Shown here: in pieces, positions 1 to 8,492 of the stretch
Layout of the letters: every line of letters starts with the position of its first letter
How positions within the stretch are numbered: the first letter of the stretch is position 1
Source: CAJXMH01 sp040220135
GTDB taxonomy: Bacteria; Bacteroidota; Bacteroidia; Flavobacteriales_E; Vicingaceae
DNA length: 64,000 bases
Assembly (NCBI GenBank): GCA_040220135.1
Contig: JAVJTT010000026.1
Coordinates: 1-64,000, forward strand
Reading direction: 5' to 3'
Notes under the pieces: model-generated
What the model was told of the DNA's origin: nothing
The model's input: only the letters and a program-made list of their open reading frames with translations
Database searches by the model: none
Program-made: the position numbers and the translations under genes

Positions 1-282
1 ATTAATCAGGGGGTCACCTTAAATGGGCTAAGAGAGTAGTTTGAAATAGAAGAAATAGGAAATATTATTCCTCCTTAGCTCAGTTGGTTAGAGTCCCGAA
101 ACTTCGGGATTAATCAGAGGGTCACCTTAAATGGGCTAAGAAAGTAGTTTGAAATAAAGAAATAGGAATTATATTCCTCCTTAGCTCAGTTGGTTAGAGT
201 CCCGAAACTTCGGGATTAATCAGAGGGTCACCTTAAATGGGCTAAGAGAGTAGTTTGAAATAGAAGAAATAGGAAATATTAT
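1..282 (+). repeat. Tandem tRNA-Asn-derived repeats
   Basis: Two full units (69-174 and 175-282) and one partial unit (1-68) with a period of 106-108 bp lie directly in front of the intact tRNA-Asn gene. Each full unit begins with the acceptor strand and D arm of that tRNA. It then replaces the anticodon-loop region with the near-palindrome TCCCGAAACTTCGGGA, and resumes with TTAATCAGAGGGTC of the anticodon stem and variable region. The T arm is missing; instead there is an AT-rich spacer ending in the same flank that precedes the real tRNA. The units cannot make a functional tRNA. They look like duplicated, hairpin-modified tRNA fragments. The array continues beyond the left edge of the window. 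Confidence 0.85.
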
Positions 283-356
283 TCCTCCTTAGCTCAGTTG
301 GTTAGAGCATCTGACTGTTAATCAGAGGGTCCTTGGTTCGAGCCCAAGAGGAGGAG
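283..356 (+). tRNA. tRNA-Asn (anticodon GTT)
   Basis: A complete cloverleaf can be folded by eye. The acceptor stem pairs TCCTCCT (283-289) with AGGAGGA (349-355) and the discriminator base is G356. The D arm is GCTCAGTTGGTTAGAGC, the anticodon arm is CTGACTGTTAATCAG with anticodon GTT, and the T arm is CTTGGTTCGAGCCCAAG. The full CCA end is not encoded. This is the only intact tRNA in the window and is evidently the parent of the repeats on both sides of it. Confidence 0.95.
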
Positions 357-360
357 CAAA

Positions 361-392
361 AAGCGTTCAACGGAAGTTGGACGCTTTTTTTA
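361..392 (+). terminator. Intrinsic terminator after tRNA-Asn
   Basis: The arms AAGCGTTCAAC (361-371) and GTTGGACGCTT (376-386) form an 11-bp stem with one mismatch and a GGAA loop, followed by a run of seven T. It starts five bases after the tRNA. A TTG codon within it extends the following GIY-YIG frame, but it is unlikely to be the real start. Confidence 0.8.
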
Positions 393-403
393 TTTTTGGC
401 TGC

Positions 404-721
404 ATGGAACAAACAACTAGCTATTACATTTATATACTTTGGTCAACAAGTTTGAAAAAATACTATGTAGGATTTACAAAGAATGTAAAAGCTAGAGTAA
501 GACAGCATAATACTTCAAACTTAAACACCTTTACTTCTAAACATAGACCGTGGACTTACAAAGCTCACTTTAAAGTGAACGGGCAAAAGTCTGATGCACT
601 TGGAATTGAGAAATTTATTAAGTCGCAGAAAAGTCAAAAATTTATTGAAAGGCTTATTGAGGCTGAAAGCTTTAAAGGGAAACTCGCTCAGTTGGTTAGA
701 GTCCCGAAGCTTCGGGATTAA
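404..721 (+). CDS. GIY-YIG nuclease-family protein with tRNA-encoded C-terminus
   Basis: A protein of 105 residues counted from the ATG at 404; the longer TTG start at 377 lies inside the tRNA terminator. The GIY-YIG signature appears near the N-terminus as YYIYIL ... YYVGFT, followed by the conserved arginine in KARVRQHN and a glutamate in GIEKFIK. The family cleaves DNA and includes UvrC, homing endonucleases and short stand-alone proteins such as this. The last residues, AQLVRVPKLRD, are a direct translation of a tRNA-Asn-like D arm plus the CCCGAAGCTTCGGG palindrome. The reading frame therefore ends inside another copy of the tRNA-derived repeat. Its function is unknown; it may be a small selfish gene associated with tRNA sequence or a host protein with a captured tail. 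Confidence 0.8.
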   Translation: MEQTTSYYIYILWSTSLKKYYVGFTKNVKARVRQHNTSNLNTFTSKHRPWTYKAHFKVNGQKSDALGIEKFIKSQKSQKFIERLIEAESFKGKLAQLVRVPKLRD

Positions 722-740
722 TCAGAGGGTCCTTGGTTCC
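682..740 (+). repeat. tRNA-Asn-like remnant with palindromic insert
   Basis: The stretch matches the D arm (GCTCAGTTGGTTAGAG) and the variable and T-arm start (TTAATCAGAGGGTCCTTGG) of the tRNA at 283-356. Between them the perfect palindrome TCCCGAAGCTTCGGGA replaces the anticodon-loop bases. Unlike the copies at 69-282, this one keeps the T-arm beginning, then degenerates into unrelated sequence. It overlaps the 3' end of the GIY-YIG gene and supplies its stop codon. Confidence 0.85.
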
Positions 741-798
741 CCACTCGGACATGGAGTCCAAGCTCGTCTCTAGAATTTGGGAAGAAGGAGCCTTTAGG

Positions 799-833
799 AA
801 AAGCCATTCATTAATTTGAGTGGCTTTTTTTAT
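799..833 (+). terminator. Intrinsic terminator downstream of the GIY-YIG/tRNA-like region
   Basis: AAAAGCCA and TGGCTTTTTT form a stem, extended weakly by TTCA/TGAG, followed by a T run. It probably ends transcription coming from the tRNA-like copy or the GIY-YIG gene before the universal stress protein promoter. Confidence 0.6.
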
Positions 834-897
834 GTAAAATAAGCAGTAGAATAGGACAATCTTTCAACCCTTTTTCAGAACAATTCAATAACCATAC

Positions 898-927
898 TTT
901 GGTTTTTCCGATTATTCTCTATATTTG
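898..927 (+). promoter_or_regulatory. Bacteroidota-type promoter for the universal stress protein gene
   Basis: TTTG at 898-901 and TATATTTG at 920-927 are separated by 18 bases. They match the Bacteroidota housekeeping consensus (-33 TTTG, -7 TAnnTTTG). A start of transcription near 932-935 would give a leader of about 20 bases before the ATG at 954. Confidence 0.65.
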
Positions 928-953
928 GAACACTTATCCACAAACTCTAGCCA

Positions 954-1781
954 ATGGAAACAATTTACAAAGTTCTTGTCCCTATAGATTTTACTGAAGA
1001 ATCTGAAGCTGCTATTACGCATGCGGCTTTTGTTGCCAACAGTTTTGATGGAGAGTTGGTTCTCCTTCATGTAATCTCAAGTGAGAAAGCGAGAGCAAAT
1101 GCTGAAGAACAATTGAAGAAAATAGCCAATGACGCATCTTCTTCATATAACATTAATGTAGCTTACGAAATAAAAAAAGGAAGCATTTTTGATGAGATTC
1201 CCAAAGTAGCAGAAGAAAAGAATGCCATGTTGATTGTTATGGGAACACATGGGGTAAAAGGAATTCAGCACTTAACCGGTAGTTATGCCTTAAAAGTGAT
1301 TGGTCACTCTAAGGTTCCTTTTATTGTTTGCCAGAGTAAGAAGTCTAAAGGTAAAATCAAAGACTTGGTATTACCCATTAAATTTTCTCAAGAGACAAAG
1401 TCCAAGCTTTCCATTACAGCTACTATTGCAAAGCATTTTGATGCTGTAGTACATATCTTTACCGCCAACGAATCGGATGAGTTTATTCGCACCAAAGTAA
1501 GCCGAGAGTTAACTTTTGCCAAGCATTATTTTGACGAGCGAAGTGTAAAATACGAAGTAGAAATGGCCCCCGAAGCCGGAAATTATATTCCGCAGTTGCT
1601 AGATTACTCGAACGACATTGAGGCAGATATGATTGCCATAGTAAACTCTTCTGGAGATGGAGGTTTTCTACCTGATCTTTTTAAAGGAAGCGGGGAAATA
1701 GATGTCTTGAATAACAAGTTTAAGATTCCAACCATTGTATTGAATCCTACACAAGTTTTTGTGCCGGAACACTTTGGTTAA
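954..1781 (+). CDS. Universal stress protein, two tandem UspA domains
   Basis: A 275-residue cytoplasmic protein with two Usp domains, roughly residues 3-145 and 150-270. The first begins YKVLVPIDFTEESEAA and ends with the nucleotide-binding glycine-rich segment GTHGVKG...GSYA, one residue shorter than the classic G2xG9xG(S/T) spacing. The second domain is degenerate in this segment (NSSGDGGFL...GSGE), so only the first may bind ATP. Tandem Usp proteins of this length are common in Bacteroidota and are linked to stress survival. The gene is monocistronic, between the promoter at 898-927 and a shared terminator at 1796-1827. Confidence 0.9.
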   Translation: METIYKVLVPIDFTEESEAAITHAAFVANSFDGELVLLHVISSEKARANAEEQLKKIANDASSSYNINVAYEIKKGSIFDEIPKVAEEKNAMLIVMGTHGVKGIQHLTGSYALKVIGHSKVPFIVCQSKKSKGKIKDLVLPIKFSQETKSKLSITATIAKHFDAVVHIFTANESDEFIRTKVSRELTFAKHYFDERSVKYEVEMAPEAGNYIPQLLDYSNDIEADMIAIVNSSGDGGFLPDLFKGSGEIDVLNNKFKIPTIVLNPTQVFVPEHFG

Positions 1782-1795
1782 TTAAACGCTTAAAC

Positions 1796-1827
1796 AAAAA
1801 AAGGGGAGCATTTGCTCCCCTTTTTTT
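1796..1827. terminator. Bidirectional terminator between convergent genes
   Basis: Seven A, the stem GGGGAGCA/TGCTCCCC, then seven T: a symmetric hairpin that can end transcription from both strands, serving the stress protein gene (plus) and the lipoprotein gene (minus). Confidence 0.85.
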
Positions 1828-1839
1828 GTTTAAAATCTT

Positions 1840-2403
1840 TTAGGTGTTTGCTTTTGAACTTAGACTTTTAGCACTATTGAGCATCTGCTCAATAGCTCCT
1901 TTGCCAAACTCTTTTTCATTCATGCTTTTCACTTCATAAAGGTCTCCTTCTAGTTCAGTACTTAAAAAGAAGTGATACTCAGCTTCAGTACCGCTATTAG
2001 CAATGGTTTTTTTGTAAATAAAATAGTTTTCTCCTTCTTCTATGCTTTCTATTTGATAAACCATGTCATTTTCTAGCTCGTCTTTAAATTCAGCTAGACT
2101 TAAGCCAAAGGGGACTATTTCAATTCCAAACCGATCACCCACTTCAATTTGCACACTGCCATATGCAGTTTCTTCAATTTTTTGTCGGCCTTTGCTTTCA
2201 TTGAGAACATAGATAAAAGCCGGAACATTGTATTCCGCTAGGTCAAGCTGCTTCATATTACTGTAATTGGCTTTTTCTTCACTAGCAGTTTGCTTACCCT
2301 CTTTTGCTTCTGTAGAGTTGTTTGAGGTTGAATTTCCACCACATGCTATTAATGCTAATGCAAAAACAAAGAAGATGCTGATTTTGAATATTTTCATGGT
2401 CAT
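1840..2403 (-). CDS. Predicted lipoprotein of unknown function
   Basis: A 187-residue protein with a lipoprotein signal: MTMKIFKISIFFVFALALI then lipobox LIAC, with the acylated cysteine at about residue 21, followed by a Ser/Asn/Glu-rich linker. The mature part (about residues 50-187) is acidic and carries no motif I recognise. Its pattern of alternating strands suggests a small beta-rich periplasmic domain. It may start at either of two ATGs two codons apart. It lies 35 bases downstream of the macroglobulin-like gene on the same strand and may be co-transcribed with it. I cannot assign a function. Confidence 0.75.
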   Translation of the reverse strand: MTMKIFKISIFFVFALALIACGGNSTSNNSTEAKEGKQTASEEKANYSNMKQLDLAEYNVPAFIYVLNESKGRQKIEETAYGSVQIEVGDRFGIEIVPFGLSLAEFKDELENDMVYQIESIEEGENYFIYKKTIANSGTEAEYHFFLSTELEGDLYEVKSMNEKEFGKGAIEQMLNSAKSLSSKANT

Positions 2404-2438
2404 TTAAATTGATTCTCAGCAAATATAAGGCTTGTTCT

Positions 2439-5400
2439 TTAATCCAGTTTGGGCTTAACCAAAAGCATGCGCCCTTTTGAATGACTGCTGTATTCCGGCG
2501 CATAATAACATTGTAGTTGACTTAAACCTGAACTGAATTCTCCTTCTTGGTTAATTCGCATGCTAAATTCAAAAACGTAGGTGCCTTTTGGTAAGCGATC
2601 AAAGTAAAAGTTGGTGGAGGCATCTTTGCTGCTCTGGTAATAAGCCAAACCATCTTGATACTGGTAGTTTGAGATTACATTAACTGGTTCAAAACAGGCG
2701 GCTCCTTGGTCTTTAAGATGAACAAATTCTAAATCTAGCTTACTTTGCATACGTAAACGAACTACCACTTTATCGCCCACTTGTATTTCCGCTTTGTCTA
2801 TTGGAATGATTTTTTTACCCCCTTCCGTAAATACTTCTTTGAAAAGCGTTTTCTCAATATTCAACTCATCATTTTCTGCTGCGCTTATTTTATCGAACTC
2901 TTCGGTATACTGCCAATAGGCGGCACCAAATGCCAATTGGTCGTTAGGCTTTACCAAGCTAATATTGCCCATCTTTTTATCAACCTCTTCTTGTTGCCAA
3001 GTTTTTTTAATGTAGCCTAGCCCACTAATCAATGGTGCTGCTTGCAGCTTTTGATTACCCAACCTTATTTGTGGTAGTGGGGATTCTTTGAGTGTACTTT
3101 CCCCTTGCATTAATATAGCATAGCAGGCTGCAGCTGTAGCTTTAGTATTGACCCAGTTTTGAGTTCTCTTTTGATTGACAAGCCAAACCTGCATTTCTTT
3201 TATCAACTTAGAAGAAATTGAAATTTCACTAAAAGCCTCGATTAGCATTGCTTGAGTTTCAATAGGCGACTGATACCAATAATATCCCCTTTGATTGCTT
3301 TTCCAATACATACCTTGCTTAGGGTCTTCAATCGATCGATCTCTTATGGAGCTTAAGATCGAGCTTGGAATTTGAGATTGTGGTTTTAATCGGTGTAAAG
3401 CGATGGCTTGCATGGCTTGGGTTGACAATGGCCTGTTTAGCCAGTATTCCTCAGCCTGATTCAAATAAAATTGATGTGCTTTTTTGCCTTTTTGGAATGG
3501 AGTTTCCGGGAAGAAGCTGCGCAAATAAAGTGCTTGAATTTGACTGTTGCCAAGGTGGTTTTTGCTAAAGTCAGCTTGATTTTTGGTTAATCTTTCATAG
3601 TCTTCAGCCAAGCGCTCGTCAACATATTGTAACCCTCTTTCCAACATTGTTCGAACTGCTTGATTTTCGGCGGTATGTATTCCCATTTTTTTCAGCTTTC
3701 CGAAGCCTTCCAAGATTAACTGGGTGATGTAGCGATTGTCTCTCATGCCTTTTATCCAGGGCCAACCTCCATTGCTCAACTGTAAATCGGCTAAAAGTCT
3801 CACCTCTCGATCAAAGTGTTGTTGCATTTGGTTTACCGAAAACAATAAAGCTATACGGTGTTTTTGCTCTGCCTCAGATTTAGCTTCTTGCAACCAAGGA
3901 GTTTCTTCTAAGATCACTGATTTTAATTCTTGATTCTGTTCGAGCTTAGAGAGAAATGTTTCTGGGTTGAGTTGTTTCCACTGCTTGAAAATAGCCTCAA
4001 TTCGAGGATTTTCAGTCACTATTTTTTGTGCTACTGCATTGGCAAATAGCTGATGAAAAACTTGCTCTGCATTTTCTTCATCCGCCTGACTGAGATAAGG
4101 AAGTGCCTGTACCACATACCAATTAGGGTTGGCGGTATAGTCGAAAGTAAAGCTTTTGTGTTGTAGACTGGATGATTTATTATCTAGAAACTTTTCAAAA
4201 GTAAATTGATAGTTCCCTGCTTCACGCAAGGTAAGTGGCAAAGTTTCAGTTACTAAAGTACGGTTGTTGAGCACGGCAAGACTCTTTGTTTCACCATCGC
4301 TGTGTTGTTCTGACCGAGCGATAATTTCGTAACGAATTGCAGCTAGTTCTTGGGGAATCTTAATTTCCCAGCTCAGGGCTTTGTTTTCGTTAGCTTGCAA
4401 ATAAAGCTGTTGGTCAGCCGCATTCTGTGTGAAAATTTCTATTGGCTTGCCGGTGGTTAAATTGTAAAAACGCAAGCTTACATTCACCTCTTGTGCCTCA
4501 CTAGATGGGTTTTGTACAGCAGCTTTAAACTGCATTTTGTCGCCGGCTCGAAAGTAGCGTGGAGCATTAGCCTGAACCATTAATGACTTTTGGCTAATTA
4601 CAGTAGTGTCCAAATATGCAACTGCTAAGTTTTTATCGTGAGCCAAAAGTCTCAGCCTCCATTTGGTCAAAGCTTCCGGCATTTGAAATTCAAAACTTAG
4701 TTTTCCGTTTTTATCGGATTTCATTTGGGGAAAGAAAAAGGCTGTTTCGGCAAAGCTTTTTCTGATTTGTACCGACTCTTTTTCTTCGTCATTTTTCGTA
4801 TCTCCGGATTTGGCTGAAGTGTTTGAAACTTGACTTGCACTTTCAAGCATGACTCCATCATCCCTTGCTTTGTCTGCCATCATCATAGGTTGACCGCGGT
4901 AGCCGGAATAGCCCATGTGCAAACCAAACCAGTTTAATTGAGGGTAAGTAAGGTAAGCATCTTGAAATCGTATGCCTTGAAAAAATTGAAAGCGTGAACC
5001 AACAACTGTGAAGTCATAGGACATCCAACTTAATCTAGAAGGCTCAGCTTGATAAAGGTTCAAACGCCAAGGGTCTTTAGCAAATGCATCTAAAGATTGG
5101 TCATAAAGACTGGCTAATACTTCAGCTTGTACTCCATCTTCTTTATTATTTTGCACTTCGGCACTCCACTTTTCTTTGCTACCTGGCTCCACAAGGTTTC
5201 TAAAGGTGTGAAGGCGCAGATTTAGCTTTTTTGAGCTATAGGGAACCTCTACCCCAATTTGCTCTTTAATGATTCGATTGGAATGCATTCCAATAAAATG
5301 GAAATAAAGTTTTCCTTGTTGGTCTGTCTTTATCGGATACCTAATTATTTTTTGATTTGCCGAAAGTTTTAGCCACTCTTTATGAATGATTTGACCCTCA

Positions 5401-8400
5401 AATTCTATTTCATACAGTATTTCCAAATTACGCAGTCCTGAGCTGATAAGGATCTCAGCTGTCTCTCCTGCTTCTACCCTTGGAGTGATTGCTTTTGCTT
5501 TAAAAAAAGTGGGAAAGGGGCTTGCTTGTTTTTTAGGATTGAACATCACAAAGCGCTGAGAGAATTCAACTTTTTTACCAAAGCGATCTGTGCTTTTAAC
5601 ACTCACTTCATAAGCTCCTTCGGCTAAATCTCCAATCAAGTCTACCTTTTGATTGCAAGAAATACGTCCACTTAACACCGTGTTTGCTATTTCCAGTTGA
5701 GCCAATTCATCCGATTTCTTAGGACTGCGTCGTGGAAATAGATTTTGGTACTCTTTTTCAGAAAGGCTAGCTAAATCTACCTGACCCCAATAGCTTTCTA
5801 AGGGCACATCTTTAGGCGTTTTTAGTTTTTTCAAAACAAGCTCTGCTTTTGCCTGAATCTTTTTTCCTTGAATGTTCTTGGCCTCTATGATGAGGTTTTT
5901 TACTGCTTCCAATTCATTCCACTGACTCAAGTTTGAGCTAAGAAATAAAGCCTGCTCACCAATTCTAATGGTTTCTTGTATGCCCTGCGTTTCTCCGCTT
6001 AAGCGACTGGCTTCTATATCTACGGTATAATGATAAACGGCTTGCCACTTTGGCTTCAGGTCTGAATCACCTAGGGCATTAAAATTGATGACAAAATTCC
6101 CATTTTGATCACTTTTTAGGTTTCCAAATGCAATCTCTTGACTCTGAGAAGGATGGAAGAAACTGCTGTAAAAAGGCCAATAGGGGTAGGTAGGTTTACG
6201 ATAAACTCGATAGCGCAAGTTCAAGCCGGATAGCTCTACCCCTGAATAAGATTTTACTTGGCCCTTAAGCTCTACTTCTTCTCCTATTTTATATTGTTTT
6301 TCAATTGGTTTTAGAGCTATTTCAAAAGAAGGGCGTTTGTACTCTTCTACCTGAATGTATTTACTGCCGTGTTGGTCTTGAATTCGAAAGCGGCCATTTA
6401 GCTTCCCTTTTGGTAAAATAAATTGGGCTTCATAAGAACCGTAATCGTTGGTTTTGCTTTGCACAGTGTGTATCTTCTGACCATTCTGGTCATAAAGACT
6501 AAGGCTCACTGTTTGGTTATTGGCCGGTTCCATGCTTTGGCTTTTCTCGGCTATCCAAATGCCTTTGACATAAACACTTTGGCCCGGTCGGTAGATAGCT
6601 CGATCGGTATAATGAAAGGCCTTCATTTTTGGGTGGTCGGTTTGTCGGTTCCGATGGTTGTAAAAGCTAGGCTCATTGGATAGGGTATCTCCATTCAGAC
6701 TTACGGCAACAGAAAAGCCTCCATTAGTGGTTTTCTTAAAACTAGCCTCTCCATTTTGGTTGGTTTTAAGAGTTTCCAACAGTTTTGGTTCAACTTTTCT
6801 GCTTTGAGGGTCATATACCTTTTGGCTCACTCTCAGTTCTGCCCCAGATAAGGCCTTGCCACTTTCTCGATCTCGAACTAAAAACGACACTTCCCCATTT
6901 TCTCTGTCCTGTTGACTTAAAAACCCAAGATTACTAACCTCAAAAGAGGTGATAGCCGCTGCTTGTTGGTCGGGAAGCTCAGTGACTAAGTAGTAGTTTC
7001 CAATGGCTAAGTTTTCTGTGTAAAGTTCGGTGCTGTGAACTTGGTAGTCTTTTAAGCTTTGAACTTTGGTTGCCCAGGTGCGGATTTGTTTCTCCTTTTT
7101 TACTTTAGCTAATTGTCCTTTAAAGTCACGAACTTCTCCTAAGTTAAAATTTTCAGCAACCTTGTATAAACTGAATTTTAAACTGTCCAAATTTCGATAC
7201 GCTAGGTAAAACAATACGGGCTTTTCTGGGGTGTACACATTCTCCATCAGAATTTGTAAATGAGCCTGCTGCACTCGCCTCAGGAGCGTTGCCAAGCGCT
7301 TTCCGGCATAGTGGTCTTGGCTTTTGTATTTTTTTGCAATTTCGGTAGCCGATTTTAGGTCCCATTGGTGTTTATGGCTGCTGCTATCTTTCCAATTGTA
7401 TTGATTCCCTTGGCGATAAAGAAATTGGGCTTGCGCTAGTTTTATTTCTGCTAAATTCTCTTCATTCCAACTTTGTGATTTTTCCAATTCATTTAAGGCT
7501 CCTAGGTAGTGTGATTCTTTGTTTTTGGCTTTGCTGATTTGGAGAACATAGTTTAAACGCATTAAGTTAAAGTCAAGGAATGCTTGCTCATGCCGGGCAG
7601 CTTCGCAATTTTTCAAAATTGTCTGATAAAGCTTTAGTGTATTCCATTCAGGTGAAAGACTGTCAGAGTGTTCAAGTGGCAACTTTACGAAGTACTCAAA
7701 GGGGTCGAATAGTTGCTTGTTGTCAAGCGGTAATAAAGTACTGGAAACACTTTGCTGCTGATATTGAGTTTCTAAAAACGCTACACTTCTTGCGGCTAAA
7801 AACTCATACAAGCTTGGTCGTTTCGCTTCGGCATAATAATGACCCTCCATATTATTAGAGTGCTGCTGAAGAATTTCATTGAAAGTAGAAATAGGGTAGC
7901 TCAAAAGTGCTTCTTCAGCTTCCAGAGCGGCAAGGTGATAATGCAAGGCCTTTTGCATGATTTGATCCAAGCTCCAACTTTTCAGGTCTTTGGGCTCATA
8001 GCTTTCAGTGTTGCTTCTTTGCTTGAATTGCCATCGGTTGTTTTGATAATATTGGACGTATAATTCAGCCGTAGCCGATTGCAAAAGTGCCTGAGTTGGA
8101 AGATCAGTGCTTTCAATTTTATCTTCAAAGTTTTGAATGATCTTAAAAGAAGATTCTTCCTCTACTTCATGAACATACTTTGATCGATAAGCTAGCGCTT
8201 TAAAAATTTGATTGGCATTTCCTTCTGCCAAAGCTCTTTCCAAAACTGCATCAACTTTTTGGATAATGCTTTTTGCCAACCCTTGGCGTTCTAATTTTTG
8301 AATTTCTTTCCAGTCACCTTCATAAGAGGCGTAGCTCACTTCTTTATTAGCCTGCTTTTGAAGGGTTTTCTTTTGATTGTCGCAGCTGCTTAAAAAAAGG

Positions 8401-8438
8401 CTGCTGATAAAAATGAGAGTGAGAAGATACTTGTTCAT
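2439..8438 (-). CDS. Alpha-2-macroglobulin family lipoprotein without thioester
   Basis: About 1999 residues from the ATG at 8438; a GTG seven codons upstream would disrupt the signal peptide. The N-terminus, MNKYLLTLIFISSLFLSSC, is a lipoprotein signal. A helical region (about 25-400) precedes beta domains. The MG2-type segment with TDRAIYRPGQSVYVKG is near residue 600, the central A2M domain (ETAFFFPQM...PEALTKWRLRLLAHD) is near 1240, and a helical toroid-like domain (LQLSNGGWPWIKGMRDN) is near 1560. At the place where family members carry GCGEQ this protein reads ENAEQ, so the reactive Cys-Gln thioester cannot form. Family members are protease traps or envelope proteins; without the thioester, covalent trapping is excluded. 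It is probably anchored in the outer membrane or periplasm. Confidence 0.88.
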   Translation of the reverse strand: MNKYLLTLIFISSLFLSSCDNQKKTLQKQANKEVSYASYEGDWKEIQKLERQGLAKSIIQKVDAVLERALAEGNANQIFKALAYRSKYVHEVEEESSFKIIQNFEDKIESTDLPTQALLQSATAELYVQYYQNNRWQFKQRSNTESYEPKDLKSWSLDQIMQKALHYHLAALEAEEALLSYPISTFNEILQQHSNNMEGHYYAEAKRPSLYEFLAARSVAFLETQYQQQSVSSTLLPLDNKQLFDPFEYFVKLPLEHSDSLSPEWNTLKLYQTILKNCEAARHEQAFLDFNLMRLNYVLQISKAKNKESHYLGALNELEKSQSWNEENLAEIKLAQAQFLYRQGNQYNWKDSSSHKHQWDLKSATEIAKKYKSQDHYAGKRLATLLRRVQQAHLQILMENVYTPEKPVLFYLAYRNLDSLKFSLYKVAENFNLGEVRDFKGQLAKVKKEKQIRTWATKVQSLKDYQVHSTELYTENLAIGNYYLVTELPDQQAAAITSFEVSNLGFLSQQDRENGEVSFLVRDRESGKALSGAELRVSQKVYDPQSRKVEPKLLETLKTNQNGEASFKKTTNGGFSVAVSLNGDTLSNEPSFYNHRNRQTDHPKMKAFHYTDRAIYRPGQSVYVKGIWIAEKSQSMEPANNQTVSLSLYDQNGQKIHTVQSKTNDYGSYEAQFILPKGKLNGRFRIQDQHGSKYIQVEEYKRPSFEIALKPIEKQYKIGEEVELKGQVKSYSGVELSGLNLRYRVYRKPTYPYWPFYSSFFHPSQSQEIAFGNLKSDQNGNFVINFNALGDSDLKPKWQAVYHYTVDIEASRLSGETQGIQETIRIGEQALFLSSNLSQWNELEAVKNLIIEAKNIQGKKIQAKAELVLKKLKTPKDVPLESYWGQVDLASLSEKEYQNLFPRRSPKKSDELAQLEIANTVLSGRISCNQKVDLIGDLAEGAYEVSVKSTDRFGKKVEFSQRFVMFNPKKQASPFPTFFKAKAITPRVEAGETAEILISSGLRNLEILYEIEFEGQIIHKEWLKLSANQKIIRYPIKTDQQGKLYFHFIGMHSNRIIKEQIGVEVPYSSKKLNLRLHTFRNLVEPGSKEKWSAEVQNNKEDGVQAEVLASLYDQSLDAFAKDPWRLNLYQAEPSRLSWMSYDFTVVGSRFQFFQGIRFQDAYLTYPQLNWFGLHMGYSGYRGQPMMMADKARDDGVMLESASQVSNTSAKSGDTKNDEEKESVQIRKSFAETAFFFPQMKSDKNGKLSFEFQMPEALTKWRLRLLAHDKNLAVAYLDTTVISQKSLMVQANAPRYFRAGDKMQFKAAVQNPSSEAQEVNVSLRFYNLTTGKPIEIFTQNAADQQLYLQANENKALSWEIKIPQELAAIRYEIIARSEQHSDGETKSLAVLNNRTLVTETLPLTLREAGNYQFTFEKFLDNKSSSLQHKSFTFDYTANPNWYVVQALPYLSQADEENAEQVFHQLFANAVAQKIVTENPRIEAIFKQWKQLNPETFLSKLEQNQELKSVILEETPWLQEAKSEAEQKHRIALLFSVNQMQQHFDREVRLLADLQLSNGGWPWIKGMRDNRYITQLILEGFGKLKKMGIHTAENQAVRTMLERGLQYVDERLAEDYERLTKNQADFSKNHLGNSQIQALYLRSFFPETPFQKGKKAHQFYLNQAEEYWLNRPLSTQAMQAIALHRLKPQSQIPSSILSSIRDRSIEDPKQGMYWKSNQRGYYWYQSPIETQAMLIEAFSEISISSKLIKEMQVWLVNQKRTQNWVNTKATAAACYAILMQGESTLKESPLPQIRLGNQKLQAAPLISGLGYIKKTWQQEEVDKKMGNISLVKPNDQLAFGAAYWQYTEEFDKISAAENDELNIEKTLFKEVFTEGGKKIIPIDKAEIQVGDKVVVRLRMQSKLDLEFVHLKDQGAACFEPVNVISNYQYQDGLAYYQSSKDASTNFYFDRLPKGTYVFEFSMRINQEGEFSSGLSQLQCYYAPEYSSHSKGRMLLVKPKLD

Positions 8439-8492
8439 CGAGACGGGATTTGCATTCACTAATCAAACTTAATACCAAGAATTAAATTACAA

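Noticed and set aside
1..282. CRISPR-like regular repeats
   Set aside because: The period is ~107 bp, the repeats are not separated by unique spacers, and their content is tRNA-derived. No cas genes are present.
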